NCBI GenBank assembly: GCA_947253305.1
Contig: CAMXYZ010000032.1
Coordinates: 1-10,258 of the forward strand
DNA from: an uncultured Helcococcus sp.
GTDB taxonomy: Bacteria > Bacillota > Clostridia > Tissierellales > Peptoniphilaceae
Direction: 5' to 3'
Length of the DNA stretch: 10,258 nucleotides
Below, in pieces: positions 1 to 7,228 of the stretch; the first letter of the stretch is position 1; each line of letters starts with the position of its first letter. The notes under the pieces are model-generated. The model was not told the DNA's origin. It saw nothing but the letters and a program-made list of their open reading frames with translations, and did not search any database. The position numbers were made by a program, and so were the translations under genes.

Positions 1-211
1 AGCTTATATTGTCTAAAACTTTTGTATATAAATCTGATAATTTCTTGTAATTTTCTGATGGTTGAGTTTCTATTTCAGTCTCTTCTACATTGGTTTCAAT
101 TGTTGTTTCCACTGAAGTTTCAGTTGAGTTTGGTTTTGTATTTTTTGAACAAGCTGTTAATACTATTGACACAAATAATAGGAATCCTATTATTCTAAAT
201 GATTTTTTCAA
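1..211 (-). CDS. Lipoprotein, N-terminal part only (runs off the left edge)
   Basis: This is the first 70 codons of a secreted lipoprotein whose 3' end lies outside the window. The start is a TTG at 211-209, preceded by AGGA at 224-221 with 9 nt spacing; no ATG fits better. The peptide begins MKKSFRIIGF, continues with a hydrophobic stretch to about residue 18, and has a lipobox LTAC with the acceptor cysteine at residue 21. That is a type II signal peptide, processed by Lgt and LspA and anchored to the outer face of the membrane. Residues 22-52 form a Ser/Thr/Glu/Asn-rich linker typical of the tether after the lipid anchor. A charged, probably helical segment starts at about residue 53 (YKKLSDLYTKVLDN). 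The functional domain is not in the window, so the role is unknown. An extended -10 promoter just upstream suggests its own transcription start, although the RNase H-like gene upstream reads in the same direction. Confidence 0.85.
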   Translation of the reverse strand, partial: MKKSFRIIGFLLFVSIVLTACSKNTKPNSTETSVETTIETNVEETEIETQPSENYKKLSDLYTKVLDNIS

Positions 212-249
212 TTTTACTATTCCTTTCTATTTTTTATTATTAAACTATT

Positions 250-258
250 ATTATATCA
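250..258 (-). promoter_or_regulatory. Extended -10 promoter for the lipoprotein gene
   Basis: The minus strand reads TGATATAAT from 258 to 250, a perfect TATAAT with the TG of an extended -10 element. No good -35 is seen at 16-18 nt. Transcription would begin near 243, leaving a short leader before the AGGA site at 224-221. The rest of the 111-nt gap between the two minus-strand genes holds only the small palindrome CTGTATATACAG (300-311) and no convincing terminator. Confidence 0.45.
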
Positions 259-322
259 GAATTTTATCACTACAAATTTTATTTTACAATCAGGTTTATC
301 TGTATATACAGGATAAAATTCA

Positions 323-1228
323 TTATAAATTTATACACTTTTGAATAAGGTATTTTACTATTTCTTTTATATTTTCAATAAAATATCTTTTATCGAATAC
401 AATTGCTATATTTTTAGGAAGATTGTAATCTTTATTATCTATATTTTCTAGATTAGTGTCCAATATATGAACATATCCAATTACATTGTCTGCTATATAA
501 CCTCTAATTATTTTTAATTTAATCTTTAAGACATCTCTTGTCCATTCGAGCTTATAATTTTTATTTTGATAGAAATGATCTATATCTAAGTTTTTGGTAT
601 AGATATTTAATTCTAGAAAGTTTTTATCAATATTTATAGATTGTATATAAAAATCTGTATTTTCAATAGAAAATTTCTTCTTATCTTCAATAGTTTCTAT
701 CTTTTCAAAGACTTTGTAAGTATTCACAATATCATATTTATTATGTAGTAGGATTTTTTCTAAATCTATATTATTAAGGTCTTTATAGATGTCTCTATCT
801 TTCTCAAATTCGAAATTTTCAAATCTATCAATGGTGAAATATTTTTCAATATCTTGGAGATTAAAAGTTTCGATATCAGTTATCAATCTATTAGTTATGA
901 AATATCTATAAATATCAAATTGAGAATTTTCTTCAAAGGATTCCATATTAAAAAATTCATATCTCGATTTTAGGAAGGGAATATCAAAATTTTGCCCATT
1001 ATATGTTATAATATCTCTATTATCTAAATGAGGTTTTACCGTTTTTAATAATTGAGATTCTTCCTCAATATTATCAATGGCAAATTGCATTATATTACCT
1101 GAAGAATCGATAATTCCTACGATAATAACGCTAGAATCTGTTCTTGATACTCCAGTAGTTTCTATATCTAAAATTATTGAATTGTCATCAAGATTGGGAA
1201 CACTTATTCTATCCCTGAATTCTAACAT
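323..1228 (-). CDS. RNase H-like (DEDD superfamily) exonuclease-type protein, YprB-like
   Basis: The protein is 301 aa from the preferred start. Residues 15 to about 180 carry a DnaQ/RNase H-fold 3'-5' exonuclease domain. Motif I is DIETTG (D21, E23), motif II is TYNGQNFD ending at D82, there is an FDIY segment near residue 105, and motif III is HNKYD (H162, D166). These four acidic residues bind the two catalytic metal ions in DEDD nucleases, and all are present. The family (RNase_H_2/YprB) is cytoplasmic and its physiological substrate is poorly defined. From about residue 190 there is a roughly 110-aa region rich in Ile, Asn, Asp and Lys and predicted to be mostly beta; I recognise no domain there. 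B. subtilis YprB is longer, about 410 aa, so this is a shorter version. The start at 1228 has GGAG at 1238-1235 six bases upstream. An ATG at 1240 would add four residues but has no ribosome binding site and overlaps that GGAG. Confidence 0.8.
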   Translation of the reverse strand: MLEFRDRISVPNLDDNSIILDIETTGVSRTDSSVIIVGIIDSSGNIMQFAIDNIEEESQLLKTVKPHLDNRDIITYNGQNFDIPFLKSRYEFFNMESFEENSQFDIYRYFITNRLITDIETFNLQDIEKYFTIDRFENFEFEKDRDIYKDLNNIDLEKILLHNKYDIVNTYKVFEKIETIEDKKKFSIENTDFYIQSINIDKNFLELNIYTKNLDIDHFYQNKNYKLEWTRDVLKIKLKIIRGYIADNVIGYVHILDTNLENIDNKDYNLPKNIAIVFDKRYFIENIKEIVKYLIQKCINL

Positions 1229-1254
1229 TGTATACTCCATATTTGTGATATAAT
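1228..1254 (+). promoter_or_regulatory. Promoter of the cysteine desulfurase-thiI-ABC exporter unit
   Basis: TTGTAT (1228-1233) is followed after 15 nt by TATAAT (1249-1254), with a TG at 1246-1247 that makes an extended -10. Transcription would start near 1261, giving a leader of about 26 nt with AAAGGG (1277-1282) ahead of the ATG at 1287. The -35 overlaps the start codon of the divergent RNase H-like gene. The perfect extended -10 is the strongest part of the call; the 15-nt spacing is short. Confidence 0.55.
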
Positions 1255-1286
1255 ATTACATATATTTTAACATAAGAAAGGGCGAT

Positions 1287-2384
1287 ATGATATATTTTGA
1301 TAATGCATCCACAACAAAAGTTGATGATGAAGTTTTAGAAATTATAATTAAAGCATATAAAGAGGATTTGATGAATCCTTCATCTTTGCATAAATTAGGA
1401 TTTAAGACAGAAAGAGAAATTAAAAATGCAAAGGAAATTATAGCTAATAAATTAAGAATTCAATCAAAAAACTTGTTCTTTGTTCCTTCTGGAACTATTG
1501 CAAATAATTCAGTATTAAATGCACTTGATCAAGAGGGTAAGAATATTATAATTTCAGAACTTGAGCATAAAAGTGTTGCGCATAAGGCGAAAAACTTAAT
1601 AACAGAAATAAGATATGCAAAATCAGATGAGAATGGATTTGTAGATGAAGAAGACTTATTATCAAAAATTGATGAGAATACAGTATTAGTCTCAATTGTC
1701 CATGTTAATAATGAGATTGGAAGTATCAATGATATAAATAGATTGGCGAAGATTAGTAAGGAAAAAAATCCAAATTTATTATTTCATTCAGACGGTATTC
1801 AAGCATTTAAGAAGATAGATATTAGCTTGGATAGTATTGATTTTTATACAATATCGAGCCATAAGATAAATGGACCAAAAGGAATTGCTGGACTATATAT
1901 AAAGAATCCAAAAGGCTTTAAGTCTCTTTATTTTGGTGGAAAGCAAGAAGATGGACTATTTTCAGGAACTGAAAATGTGCAGGCTATAATAGGTTTTGCA
2001 AAAGCAAGTACATTAGAAGAAAATCATGAAAAGATAAAAGAGATTAATAAATATCTGAGAGAAGAATTATCTAAGATAAAGGATTCAATGATAATATCTC
2101 CAAGTGTTAATTTCTCACCATATATATTAAATATTTGCTTCAAAAATATTGGTGCAGAAATATTATTGCATTATTTAGAAATGGAAGATATCTATATATC
2201 AACAGGTTCAGCATGTAATAAAGGTGGAGCAAGTGAGATAATTGAAGCTTTAAAAGTAGATAAAGATTACTCTAATGGTTGTATAAGAATATCATTAGAC
2301 AGGAATAGCACATTAGAAGAAGCTAAAGAATATATTAAAGTATTGAAAGAAAAATTAGAAATAATTAAAGGTATATTAGGATGA
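1287..2384 (+). CDS. Cysteine desulfurase (NifS/IscS class, PLP-dependent)
   Basis: It removes sulfur from L-cysteine, giving alanine and a persulfide on its catalytic cysteine, which is passed to acceptors. The 365 aa is a little short for the family (about 380-400). Fold-type I aminotransferase marks are clear: DNASTT at residues 5-10 (usually DNAATT), ELEHKSV with H94 over the PLP ring, HSDGIQ with D169 and Q172, SSHK with K193 as the PLP-binding lysine, SGTEN at 226-230, and STGSAC with C310 as the persulfide cysteine. The C310 loop is the short IscS/NifS type rather than SufS type. The arginine usually found just before SGTEN is a phenylalanine (F225). Its stop overlaps the thiI start by 4 nt, so translational coupling is likely. 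The partner is almost certainly ThiI, as in the B. subtilis NifZ-ThiI pair, although it may also feed Fe-S assembly. AAAGGG lies four bases before the ATG. Confidence 0.93.
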   Translation: MIYFDNASTTKVDDEVLEIIIKAYKEDLMNPSSLHKLGFKTEREIKNAKEIIANKLRIQSKNLFFVPSGTIANNSVLNALDQEGKNIIISELEHKSVAHKAKNLITEIRYAKSDENGFVDEEDLLSKIDENTVLVSIVHVNNEIGSINDINRLAKISKEKNPNLLFHSDGIQAFKKIDISLDSIDFYTISSHKINGPKGIAGLYIKNPKGFKSLYFGGKQEDGLFSGTENVQAIIGFAKASTLEENHEKIKEINKYLREELSKIKDSMIISPSVNFSPYILNICFKNIGAEILLHYLEMEDIYISTGSACNKGGASEIIEALKVDKDYSNGCIRISLDRNSTLEEAKEYIKVLKEKLEIIKGILG

Positions 2385-3547
2385 GATGGTTATTAGGAGC
2401 GAGCTTTGGAGAGCTCATGTTAAAAGGTAAAAATAGAAAAGTATTTATCAACAAATCTGTAAAACAAATTTTAAAAGCATTGGAAGGGTTTGAGCTAGGG
2501 GAACATTTTATAGATAATGAGAAATTTTTCGTAGAAGTAAATAAGGAAGATTTCAAGGAAATTATTGATAAGGCTAAAATGGTTTTCGGTCTTTCCTATG
2601 TATATCCATGCTTACAAGTTGAAAAAGATATGGAATCCATTGAAAAGGGAGTAATTGAATTAATCAAGGATGCAAATATACAAGACAAGAAAACTTTTAA
2701 AGCATTTACTACTAGAGCAGACAAACAATTTGAGTTAAATTCAATGGAAATATCAAGAATTGTCGGCGGTTATGTATTAAAGAACTTCAATAATTTAAAA
2801 GTTGATATAAGAAACCCCGAGATAGAAGTAAATGTAGATATAAGAAAAAAGGCATATGTATATTTAAATAAGACTCCTACCATAGGAGGACTCCCAATTG
2901 GCACAGGTGGAAGAGCTTTATTACTATTATCTGGTGGTATAGATTCTCCCGTTGCTGGCTTTGAAATGGCCAGAAGAGGTGTTGAGATTGGATGTTTACA
3001 TTTCCATTCATATCCATTTACAAATCAAAGAGCGCAGGATAAGACTCAAAGATTGGCTAAAAAACTAGCGATTTATTTGGGGGATTTAGAATACTATCAA
3101 ATAAATCTCTTAGAAGTATATACATCGATTAACAAGAATTGTGATTCAAGATATACTACTGTACTTTCAAGAAGATTTATGATGAGAATTGCAGAAAGAT
3201 TGGCAAAGAGATATTCATATCATGGTTTTGTAACAGGTGAAGCATTAGGACAAGTTGCTAGTCAAACAATACAATCCATATCAGTTATCAATTCAGCAAC
3301 TAATTTACCTATATTAAGACCATTAATTAATATGGATAAATCAGAGATTATTGAAAAATCAATCTGGATTGATACTTATGATACATCGATAGAACCATAT
3401 GATGATTGTTGTTCATTCTTTGCGCCGGATAAGCCTGTAACAAAACCAAAATTAGAAGATATATTGAGAGAAGAAGATAAATTAGATATTGATGAATTAG
3501 TTGAAAATTCAATCAAGACACTTGAAATAATGAAAATAACTATTTAA
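2381..3547 (+). CDS. thiI: tRNA 4-thiouridine sulfurtransferase ThiI
   Basis: ThiI adenylates U8 of tRNA and replaces the oxygen with sulfur from a cysteine desulfurase persulfide, making 4-thiouridine; in some bacteria it also serves thiazole synthesis. The 388-aa protein has an N-terminal ferredoxin-like segment (about 1-57), a THUMP RNA-binding domain (about 58-165) and an AANH/PP-loop ATPase domain from about 175. The pyrophosphatase motif SGGIDS is at 184-189, in the family context GLPIGTGGRALLLLSGGIDS. The sulfur-carrying cysteine is in DDCCSFFAPDKP; C344 corresponds to E. coli Cys344, with C343 beside it. There is no C-terminal rhodanese domain, as is usual in Firmicutes, so sulfur probably passes straight from the desulfurase to this domain. 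It starts within the upstream stop (ATGA overlap), with AAAGG nine bases upstream at 2367-2371. The next gene begins 16 nt after its stop with no terminator between. Confidence 0.96.
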   Translation: MRWLLGASFGELMLKGKNRKVFINKSVKQILKALEGFELGEHFIDNEKFFVEVNKEDFKEIIDKAKMVFGLSYVYPCLQVEKDMESIEKGVIELIKDANIQDKKTFKAFTTRADKQFELNSMEISRIVGGYVLKNFNNLKVDIRNPEIEVNVDIRKKAYVYLNKTPTIGGLPIGTGGRALLLLSGGIDSPVAGFEMARRGVEIGCLHFHSYPFTNQRAQDKTQRLAKKLAIYLGDLEYYQINLLEVYTSINKNCDSRYTTVLSRRFMMRIAERLAKRYSYHGFVTGEALGQVASQTIQSISVINSATNLPILRPLINMDKSEIIEKSIWIDTYDTSIEPYDDCCSFFAPDKPVTKPKLEDILREEDKLDIDELVENSIKTLEIMKITI

Positions 3548-3563
3548 AAATATTAGGGGTATT

Positions 3564-5303
3564 ATGAAAAACATTAAATATATTTTCTGGTATTTTAAGA
3601 AATACAAAAAACAATATATAATAGGTGTCATGAGTTTAATAATGTGTAATGTTGTAGTACCAATTCCTAATTGGATATTTGGTAAAATAATTGACCTTAT
3701 AAAATCAGAGATGATATCGAAAGACGCTATGATTAAATATGGTCTTTTATTTTTATTCGCTGTAATAGCATTATATATATTTGAATATATTTGGCACTAC
3801 TATATATTTGGACATGCATTTCAATCAGCCAGAGATAATAGAAGAAGATTATTTAAAAAAATACTTGCTCAAAATCCAATATTCTTCCATAAGAATTCTA
3901 CAGGATCTTTAATGAGTAAGGCGACTCAAGATGTTACAACTATAGAAATGGCTACGGGTTATGGTATATTAGCATTATTAGATGCTACAATTTATCCGCT
4001 TATCATGATTTTGATTATGGGATTTACAATATCATGGACCATGACAATAGTTTCAGTTATTACACTGCCATTACTTATAATTGTAACTGATAAATTAGGT
4101 AAAAAATTACATGTAATTTCATTGAGAACACAAAAACTTTTTGAAAAGCTAAACGAATCTGTAATGGAAAATATCACAGCTATAAGAGTGGTAAAAGGAT
4201 TTTCTACTCAAGAAGCTACACAAAAAAGATTTGATAAAGCGGCAAATGATATATATGAATCACAATTAGAACAGGGAAATACACATGCGAAGTTTTTCTT
4301 ATCAGGTAGATTAATACCAGCATTATCATTTGTAATTGCATTGATAGTTGGACAAAGTTTAATGTCAAAAGGTCGGTTAACTTTAGGACAGATGAGCTCA
4401 TTTTTCTTATACTTAAATATGTTAATTTGGCCAATGTTTGCTTTCGGAGATTTGATAAATATAATTCAAGAGGCAGCAGCTTCATTAAAGAGATTAGAAG
4501 AAGTTTACACTTATGAAGAAGACTTGAAAAATAGGGAAGAAGCAATAGAATATGATGGTGAAGGTGCAATAGAATTTAAAGAATTTTCATTCAAATATCC
4601 AGGTGAAAAAGAGTATGCACTTAAAGATATCAATTTAAGAATTGAAAAAGGAGAAACACTTGGAGTAGTTGGAAAGATTGGTTCTGGTAAGACTACATTA
4701 GTAAAACAAATTCTAAGATTTTATGAAGTTGAAAAAGGCTTAATCCTATTTAATGATTTACCGGTAGAACAATATACTATTGGAAGTATAAGAGATAAAA
4801 TGGGATATGTACCACAACAACATTTATTATTTTCAAAATCAGTATTTGACAATATAACATTTGGTAAAACGGGTGCTACTAAAGAAGATGTCATGAATGC
4901 GATAGAATTTGCTGATTTCACAAAAGATTTGGATACCCTTCCACATGGACTAGATACTATGATTGGAGAAAAGGGGATTTCAGTTTCTGGTGGCCAAAAG
5001 CAGAGAGTATCAATTTCAAGAGCGATTATAAAAAATCCTGAAATATTGATACTTGACGATTCTTTATCAGCGGTTGACTCTTTAACCGAGAAGAATATTA
5101 TTTCAAATATTGTTGAGCATAGAAAAGGAAAGACAACTATTATAGTTGCTCATAGACTTTCAGGGCTAAAACATGCTGATAATATTATAGTTTTAGATCA
5201 AGGAGAAATAGTAGAATCAGGAACTCATGAAGAATTATTAGAAAATAAAGGCTGGTATTACGAACAATACGAATCTCAAAAGTCAGGAGGTTTGCATGAA
5301 TAA
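3564..5303 (+). CDS. Heterodimeric ABC exporter, subunit A (BmrC/LmrC-like, degenerate Walker B)
   Basis: This is a 579-aa half-transporter with one membrane domain followed by one ATPase domain. About six membrane helices lie near residues 16-40, 57-80, 134-157, 158-178, 245-268 and 278-300. The ATPase domain runs from about 335: Walker A GKIGSGKTT (370-378), Q-loop VPQQ (416-419), consensus signature VSGGQ (474-478), Walker B LILDDS with D498, and H530 in the H-loop. The residue after Walker B is Asp (D499), not the catalytic Glu, giving the LDDSLSAVD sequence typical of BmrC-type subunits. Its partner is the next gene, which overlaps it by 8 nt. Such pumps extrude drugs, lipids or peptides across the cytoplasmic membrane; the substrate here is unknown. 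The ribosome site AGGGG (3555-3559) is four bases before the ATG. It is probably transcribed with thiI upstream. Confidence 0.9.
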   Translation: MKNIKYIFWYFKKYKKQYIIGVMSLIMCNVVVPIPNWIFGKIIDLIKSEMISKDAMIKYGLLFLFAVIALYIFEYIWHYYIFGHAFQSARDNRRRLFKKILAQNPIFFHKNSTGSLMSKATQDVTTIEMATGYGILALLDATIYPLIMILIMGFTISWTMTIVSVITLPLLIIVTDKLGKKLHVISLRTQKLFEKLNESVMENITAIRVVKGFSTQEATQKRFDKAANDIYESQLEQGNTHAKFFLSGRLIPALSFVIALIVGQSLMSKGRLTLGQMSSFFLYLNMLIWPMFAFGDLINIIQEAAASLKRLEEVYTYEEDLKNREEAIEYDGEGAIEFKEFSFKYPGEKEYALKDINLRIEKGETLGVVGKIGSGKTTLVKQILRFYEVEKGLILFNDLPVEQYTIGSIRDKMGYVPQQHLLFSKSVFDNITFGKTGATKEDVMNAIEFADFTKDLDTLPHGLDTMIGEKGISVSGGQKQRVSISRAIIKNPEILILDDSLSAVDSLTEKNIISNIVEHRKGKTTIIVAHRLSGLKHADNIIVLDQGEIVESGTHEELLENKGWYYEQYESQKSGGLHE

Positions 5304-7077
5304 AGAAAAAGAACTTCAAGGTAGCTTTATAATTGAAGATTATAATACTAAGGCCAAATTTAGAAATAAAAAGTTTTTAGAATATGTAGGTAGATTAAAA
5401 TATCTAATAATATTCTCAGTTTCACTAATGGCACTATCTACAATCTTTGAATTACTAGGTCCATATATTTTAGGACTTATATTAGATGGAGAGTTGACAG
5501 AAGGAATAGGTGCGAGAGATATTTCTCATTATTATAAATTAGTAGGAATATTCTTTGCAGTTTCAATTAGTAATGCAATATTTGCATATTATGGTGCTAG
5601 AATATCAGCTAAAGTTGCAAACAAATTAGCGCAAATCATTAGAAAAGATACTTTTGAGCATGTTCTATCACTACCAGTTCAATTCTTTGATAAATATCCA
5701 ATTGGTAAGATAGTAAATAGAATTACAAATGATACAAATGATGTTAGAAGTTTGTTCTCATTACTATTTAATCAAATATTAACCACAGTATTAAGAGCGA
5801 TAATTTTAATAATTGGATTATTTACAATTAACGCTAAAATTACAATATATGTTTTAATGGTAACTCCTATCGCATATATAATATTCAAGGATTTCTTTAA
5901 TAAGACTACTAGATATCAAAAAGAATTGAAAAGCAGTAGATCTGAATTAAATGGTAACCTAGCAGAAAATATTCAATCAATGGAAATAGTGCAGGCATTT
6001 AATAAAGAAGATGAAATATATGAAGAATTCTCAGAAATCAATGATAAGATAAATAAAGAGGGATGGAATTTAGCAACTCTTTGGTCTTATTCTGGATATA
6101 ATGCTTCTAACACCTTAGGTCTTATTATAAATATGACACTAATTATTTCCTTTGGTGTTGCAACTCTAAGGGGTAATCCATTTATGACTACAGGTAGTTT
6201 ATTTGTATTTATCCAATACATTTCAAGACTTACAGGATCATTAAATATGTTAATGGATCAAATGGGTAATCTTGAAGGTACAAAATCTGCAGCGGATCAA
6301 TTATTTGAATTAATTCGAGTTGAACCTTATAAAGAAGGTAGTGAAACTATCGAAAATATGGAAGGTAATATTAAATTTGATAATGTTACATTCGCATATA
6401 ATGAAAATGAGAAAGTAATACATGATTTATCATTTAAAATTGATAAAGGAACTTCTGCAGCTTTCGTAGGACACACTGGTTCAGGAAAGTCTACAGTAAT
6501 GAATTTAATTTACAAATTCTACCATATAAATGAAGGACATATCTATATCGATGGTCATGATATAGAAAAATTAAATATGGAAGAAGTTAGAAAAGATATG
6601 GCGATAGTATTTCAAAATCCATATTTATTTGAAGGAACTGTATACGAAAATATTGCATTATTCGATAATAATATAAGTAAAAATGAAGCTGAACTCGCTT
6701 TAATTTCGGTTGGTGGAGATAAGATACTTCAAAGAGAAGGTGGAATAGATTCTGTTGTTAGAGAATCAGGAGCAGGTTTCTCAGCTGGTGAAAAGCAAAT
6801 TATTTCTTTTGCGAGAGCAATGGTTCGTGATCCAAAGATATTAGTTTTAGATGAAGCTACTGCAAATGTCGATTCAGAAACAGAAGCTTTAATACAATTT
6901 GGATTAAATAGATTAAAAAGAGGTCGTACAACACTTATAATAGCTCATAGACTTTCAACAATTAAAGATGTAGATAATATTTATTTACTAGATAAAGGAA
7001 GATTGATTGAACAAGGATCACATGAAGAATTAGTTGAGCTTGGTGGAGTTTATGCAGATATGTATAAGAATAATTAA
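5296..7077 (+). CDS. Heterodimeric ABC exporter, subunit B (BmrD/LmrD-like, canonical catalytic Glu, degenerate signature)
   Basis: This 593-aa half-transporter is the partner of the overlapping gene upstream. An N-terminal cytoplasmic extension of about 30 residues precedes roughly six membrane helices (near 34-60, 82-104, 158-178, 180-200, 268-290 and 298-318). The ATPase domain starts at about 357: Walker A GHTGSGKST (392-400), Q-loop VFQNPYLFEGT with Q440, Walker B LVLDEAT with D519 and the catalytic E520, and H551. Its signature is FSAGEK (495-500) rather than LSGGQ, so it is degenerate. In a head-to-tail dimer, E520 and this Walker A meet the intact VSGGQ of subunit A to form the hydrolysing site; the other site combines D499 of subunit A with this weak signature. 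A strong GGAGG (5286-5290) sits five bases before the ATG, inside the end of the upstream gene. The unit ends at a terminator soon after the stop. Confidence 0.9.
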   Translation: MNKEKELQGSFIIEDYNTKAKFRNKKFLEYVGRLKYLIIFSVSLMALSTIFELLGPYILGLILDGELTEGIGARDISHYYKLVGIFFAVSISNAIFAYYGARISAKVANKLAQIIRKDTFEHVLSLPVQFFDKYPIGKIVNRITNDTNDVRSLFSLLFNQILTTVLRAIILIIGLFTINAKITIYVLMVTPIAYIIFKDFFNKTTRYQKELKSSRSELNGNLAENIQSMEIVQAFNKEDEIYEEFSEINDKINKEGWNLATLWSYSGYNASNTLGLIINMTLIISFGVATLRGNPFMTTGSLFVFIQYISRLTGSLNMLMDQMGNLEGTKSAADQLFELIRVEPYKEGSETIENMEGNIKFDNVTFAYNENEKVIHDLSFKIDKGTSAAFVGHTGSGKSTVMNLIYKFYHINEGHIYIDGHDIEKLNMEEVRKDMAIVFQNPYLFEGTVYENIALFDNNISKNEAELALISVGGDKILQREGGIDSVVRESGAGFSAGEKQIISFARAMVRDPKILVLDEATANVDSETEALIQFGLNRLKRGRTTLIIAHRLSTIKDVDNIYLLDKGRLIEQGSHEELVELGGVYADMYKNN

Positions 7078-7090
7078 TAGTATTTAATAT

Positions 7091-7140
7091 AAAGAGTTAT
7101 TGAGCTATATCGATATAGTTTTAATAACTCTTTTAATTTA
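7091..7140 (+). terminator. Rho-independent terminator after the desulfurase-thiI-ABC unit
   Basis: An 11-bp perfect stem pairs AAAGAGTTATT (7091-7101) with AATAACTCTTT (7123-7133). Between the arms is a second perfect palindrome, CTATATCGATATAG (7105-7118), which with A-U and G-U pairs extends the hairpin almost continuously. The T-rich tail TTTTAATTTATTT follows from 7131. It starts 13 nt after the exporter stop codon. Confidence 0.85.
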
Positions 7141-7195
7141 TTTATAATATTTTTAATAATAATTTAAGACTTTAATTTCCATTGATTAACAAATT

Positions 7196-7213
7196 ATGAT
7201 AATATATTATCAT
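7196..7213. promoter_or_regulatory. 18-bp perfect palindrome, candidate operator before the second ABC exporter gene
   Basis: ATGATAATATATTATCAT is perfectly self-complementary and ends one base before the GGAGAG ribosome site. A possible -10, TATGAT (7195-7200), overlaps its left half, with a weak TTTAAT -35 at 7171-7176 (18 nt spacing). A second possible -10, TATAAT, is at 7143-7148. The inner half-sites TGATAAT and ATTATCA equal those of the B. subtilis Fur box (TGATAATNATTATCA) but are separated by two bases rather than one. A bound repressor here would block either RNA polymerase or ribosome access. The regulator is unknown, and AT-rich DNA makes chance palindromes commoner. Confidence 0.45.
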
Positions 7214-7228
7214 CGGAGAGATAGGAAA

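Noticed and set aside
300..311. CTGTATATACAG palindrome as terminator of the RNase H-like gene
   Set aside because: The stem is only six base pairs with no real loop and no T-run on the minus strand.
90..344. 84-codon plus-strand open frame at the left edge
   Set aside because: It is antisense to the lipoprotein signal peptide and the promoter gap, has no ribosome site, and its translation is a low-complexity hydrophobic product of AT-rich DNA.
3522..3550. Possible promoter TTGAAA-17-TAAAAA before the exporter gene
   Set aside because: The -10 matches at only four of six positions and the start would fall in or next to the ribosome site, so an internal promoter is not supported.
4216..4569. 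Minus-strand open frame of 117 codons inside the exporter subunit A gene
   Set aside because: A shadow of a gene with clear family motifs; it is Leu/Ser-rich with no recognisable domain. The same applies to the other antisense frames inside the desulfurase, the exporters and the hydrolase.
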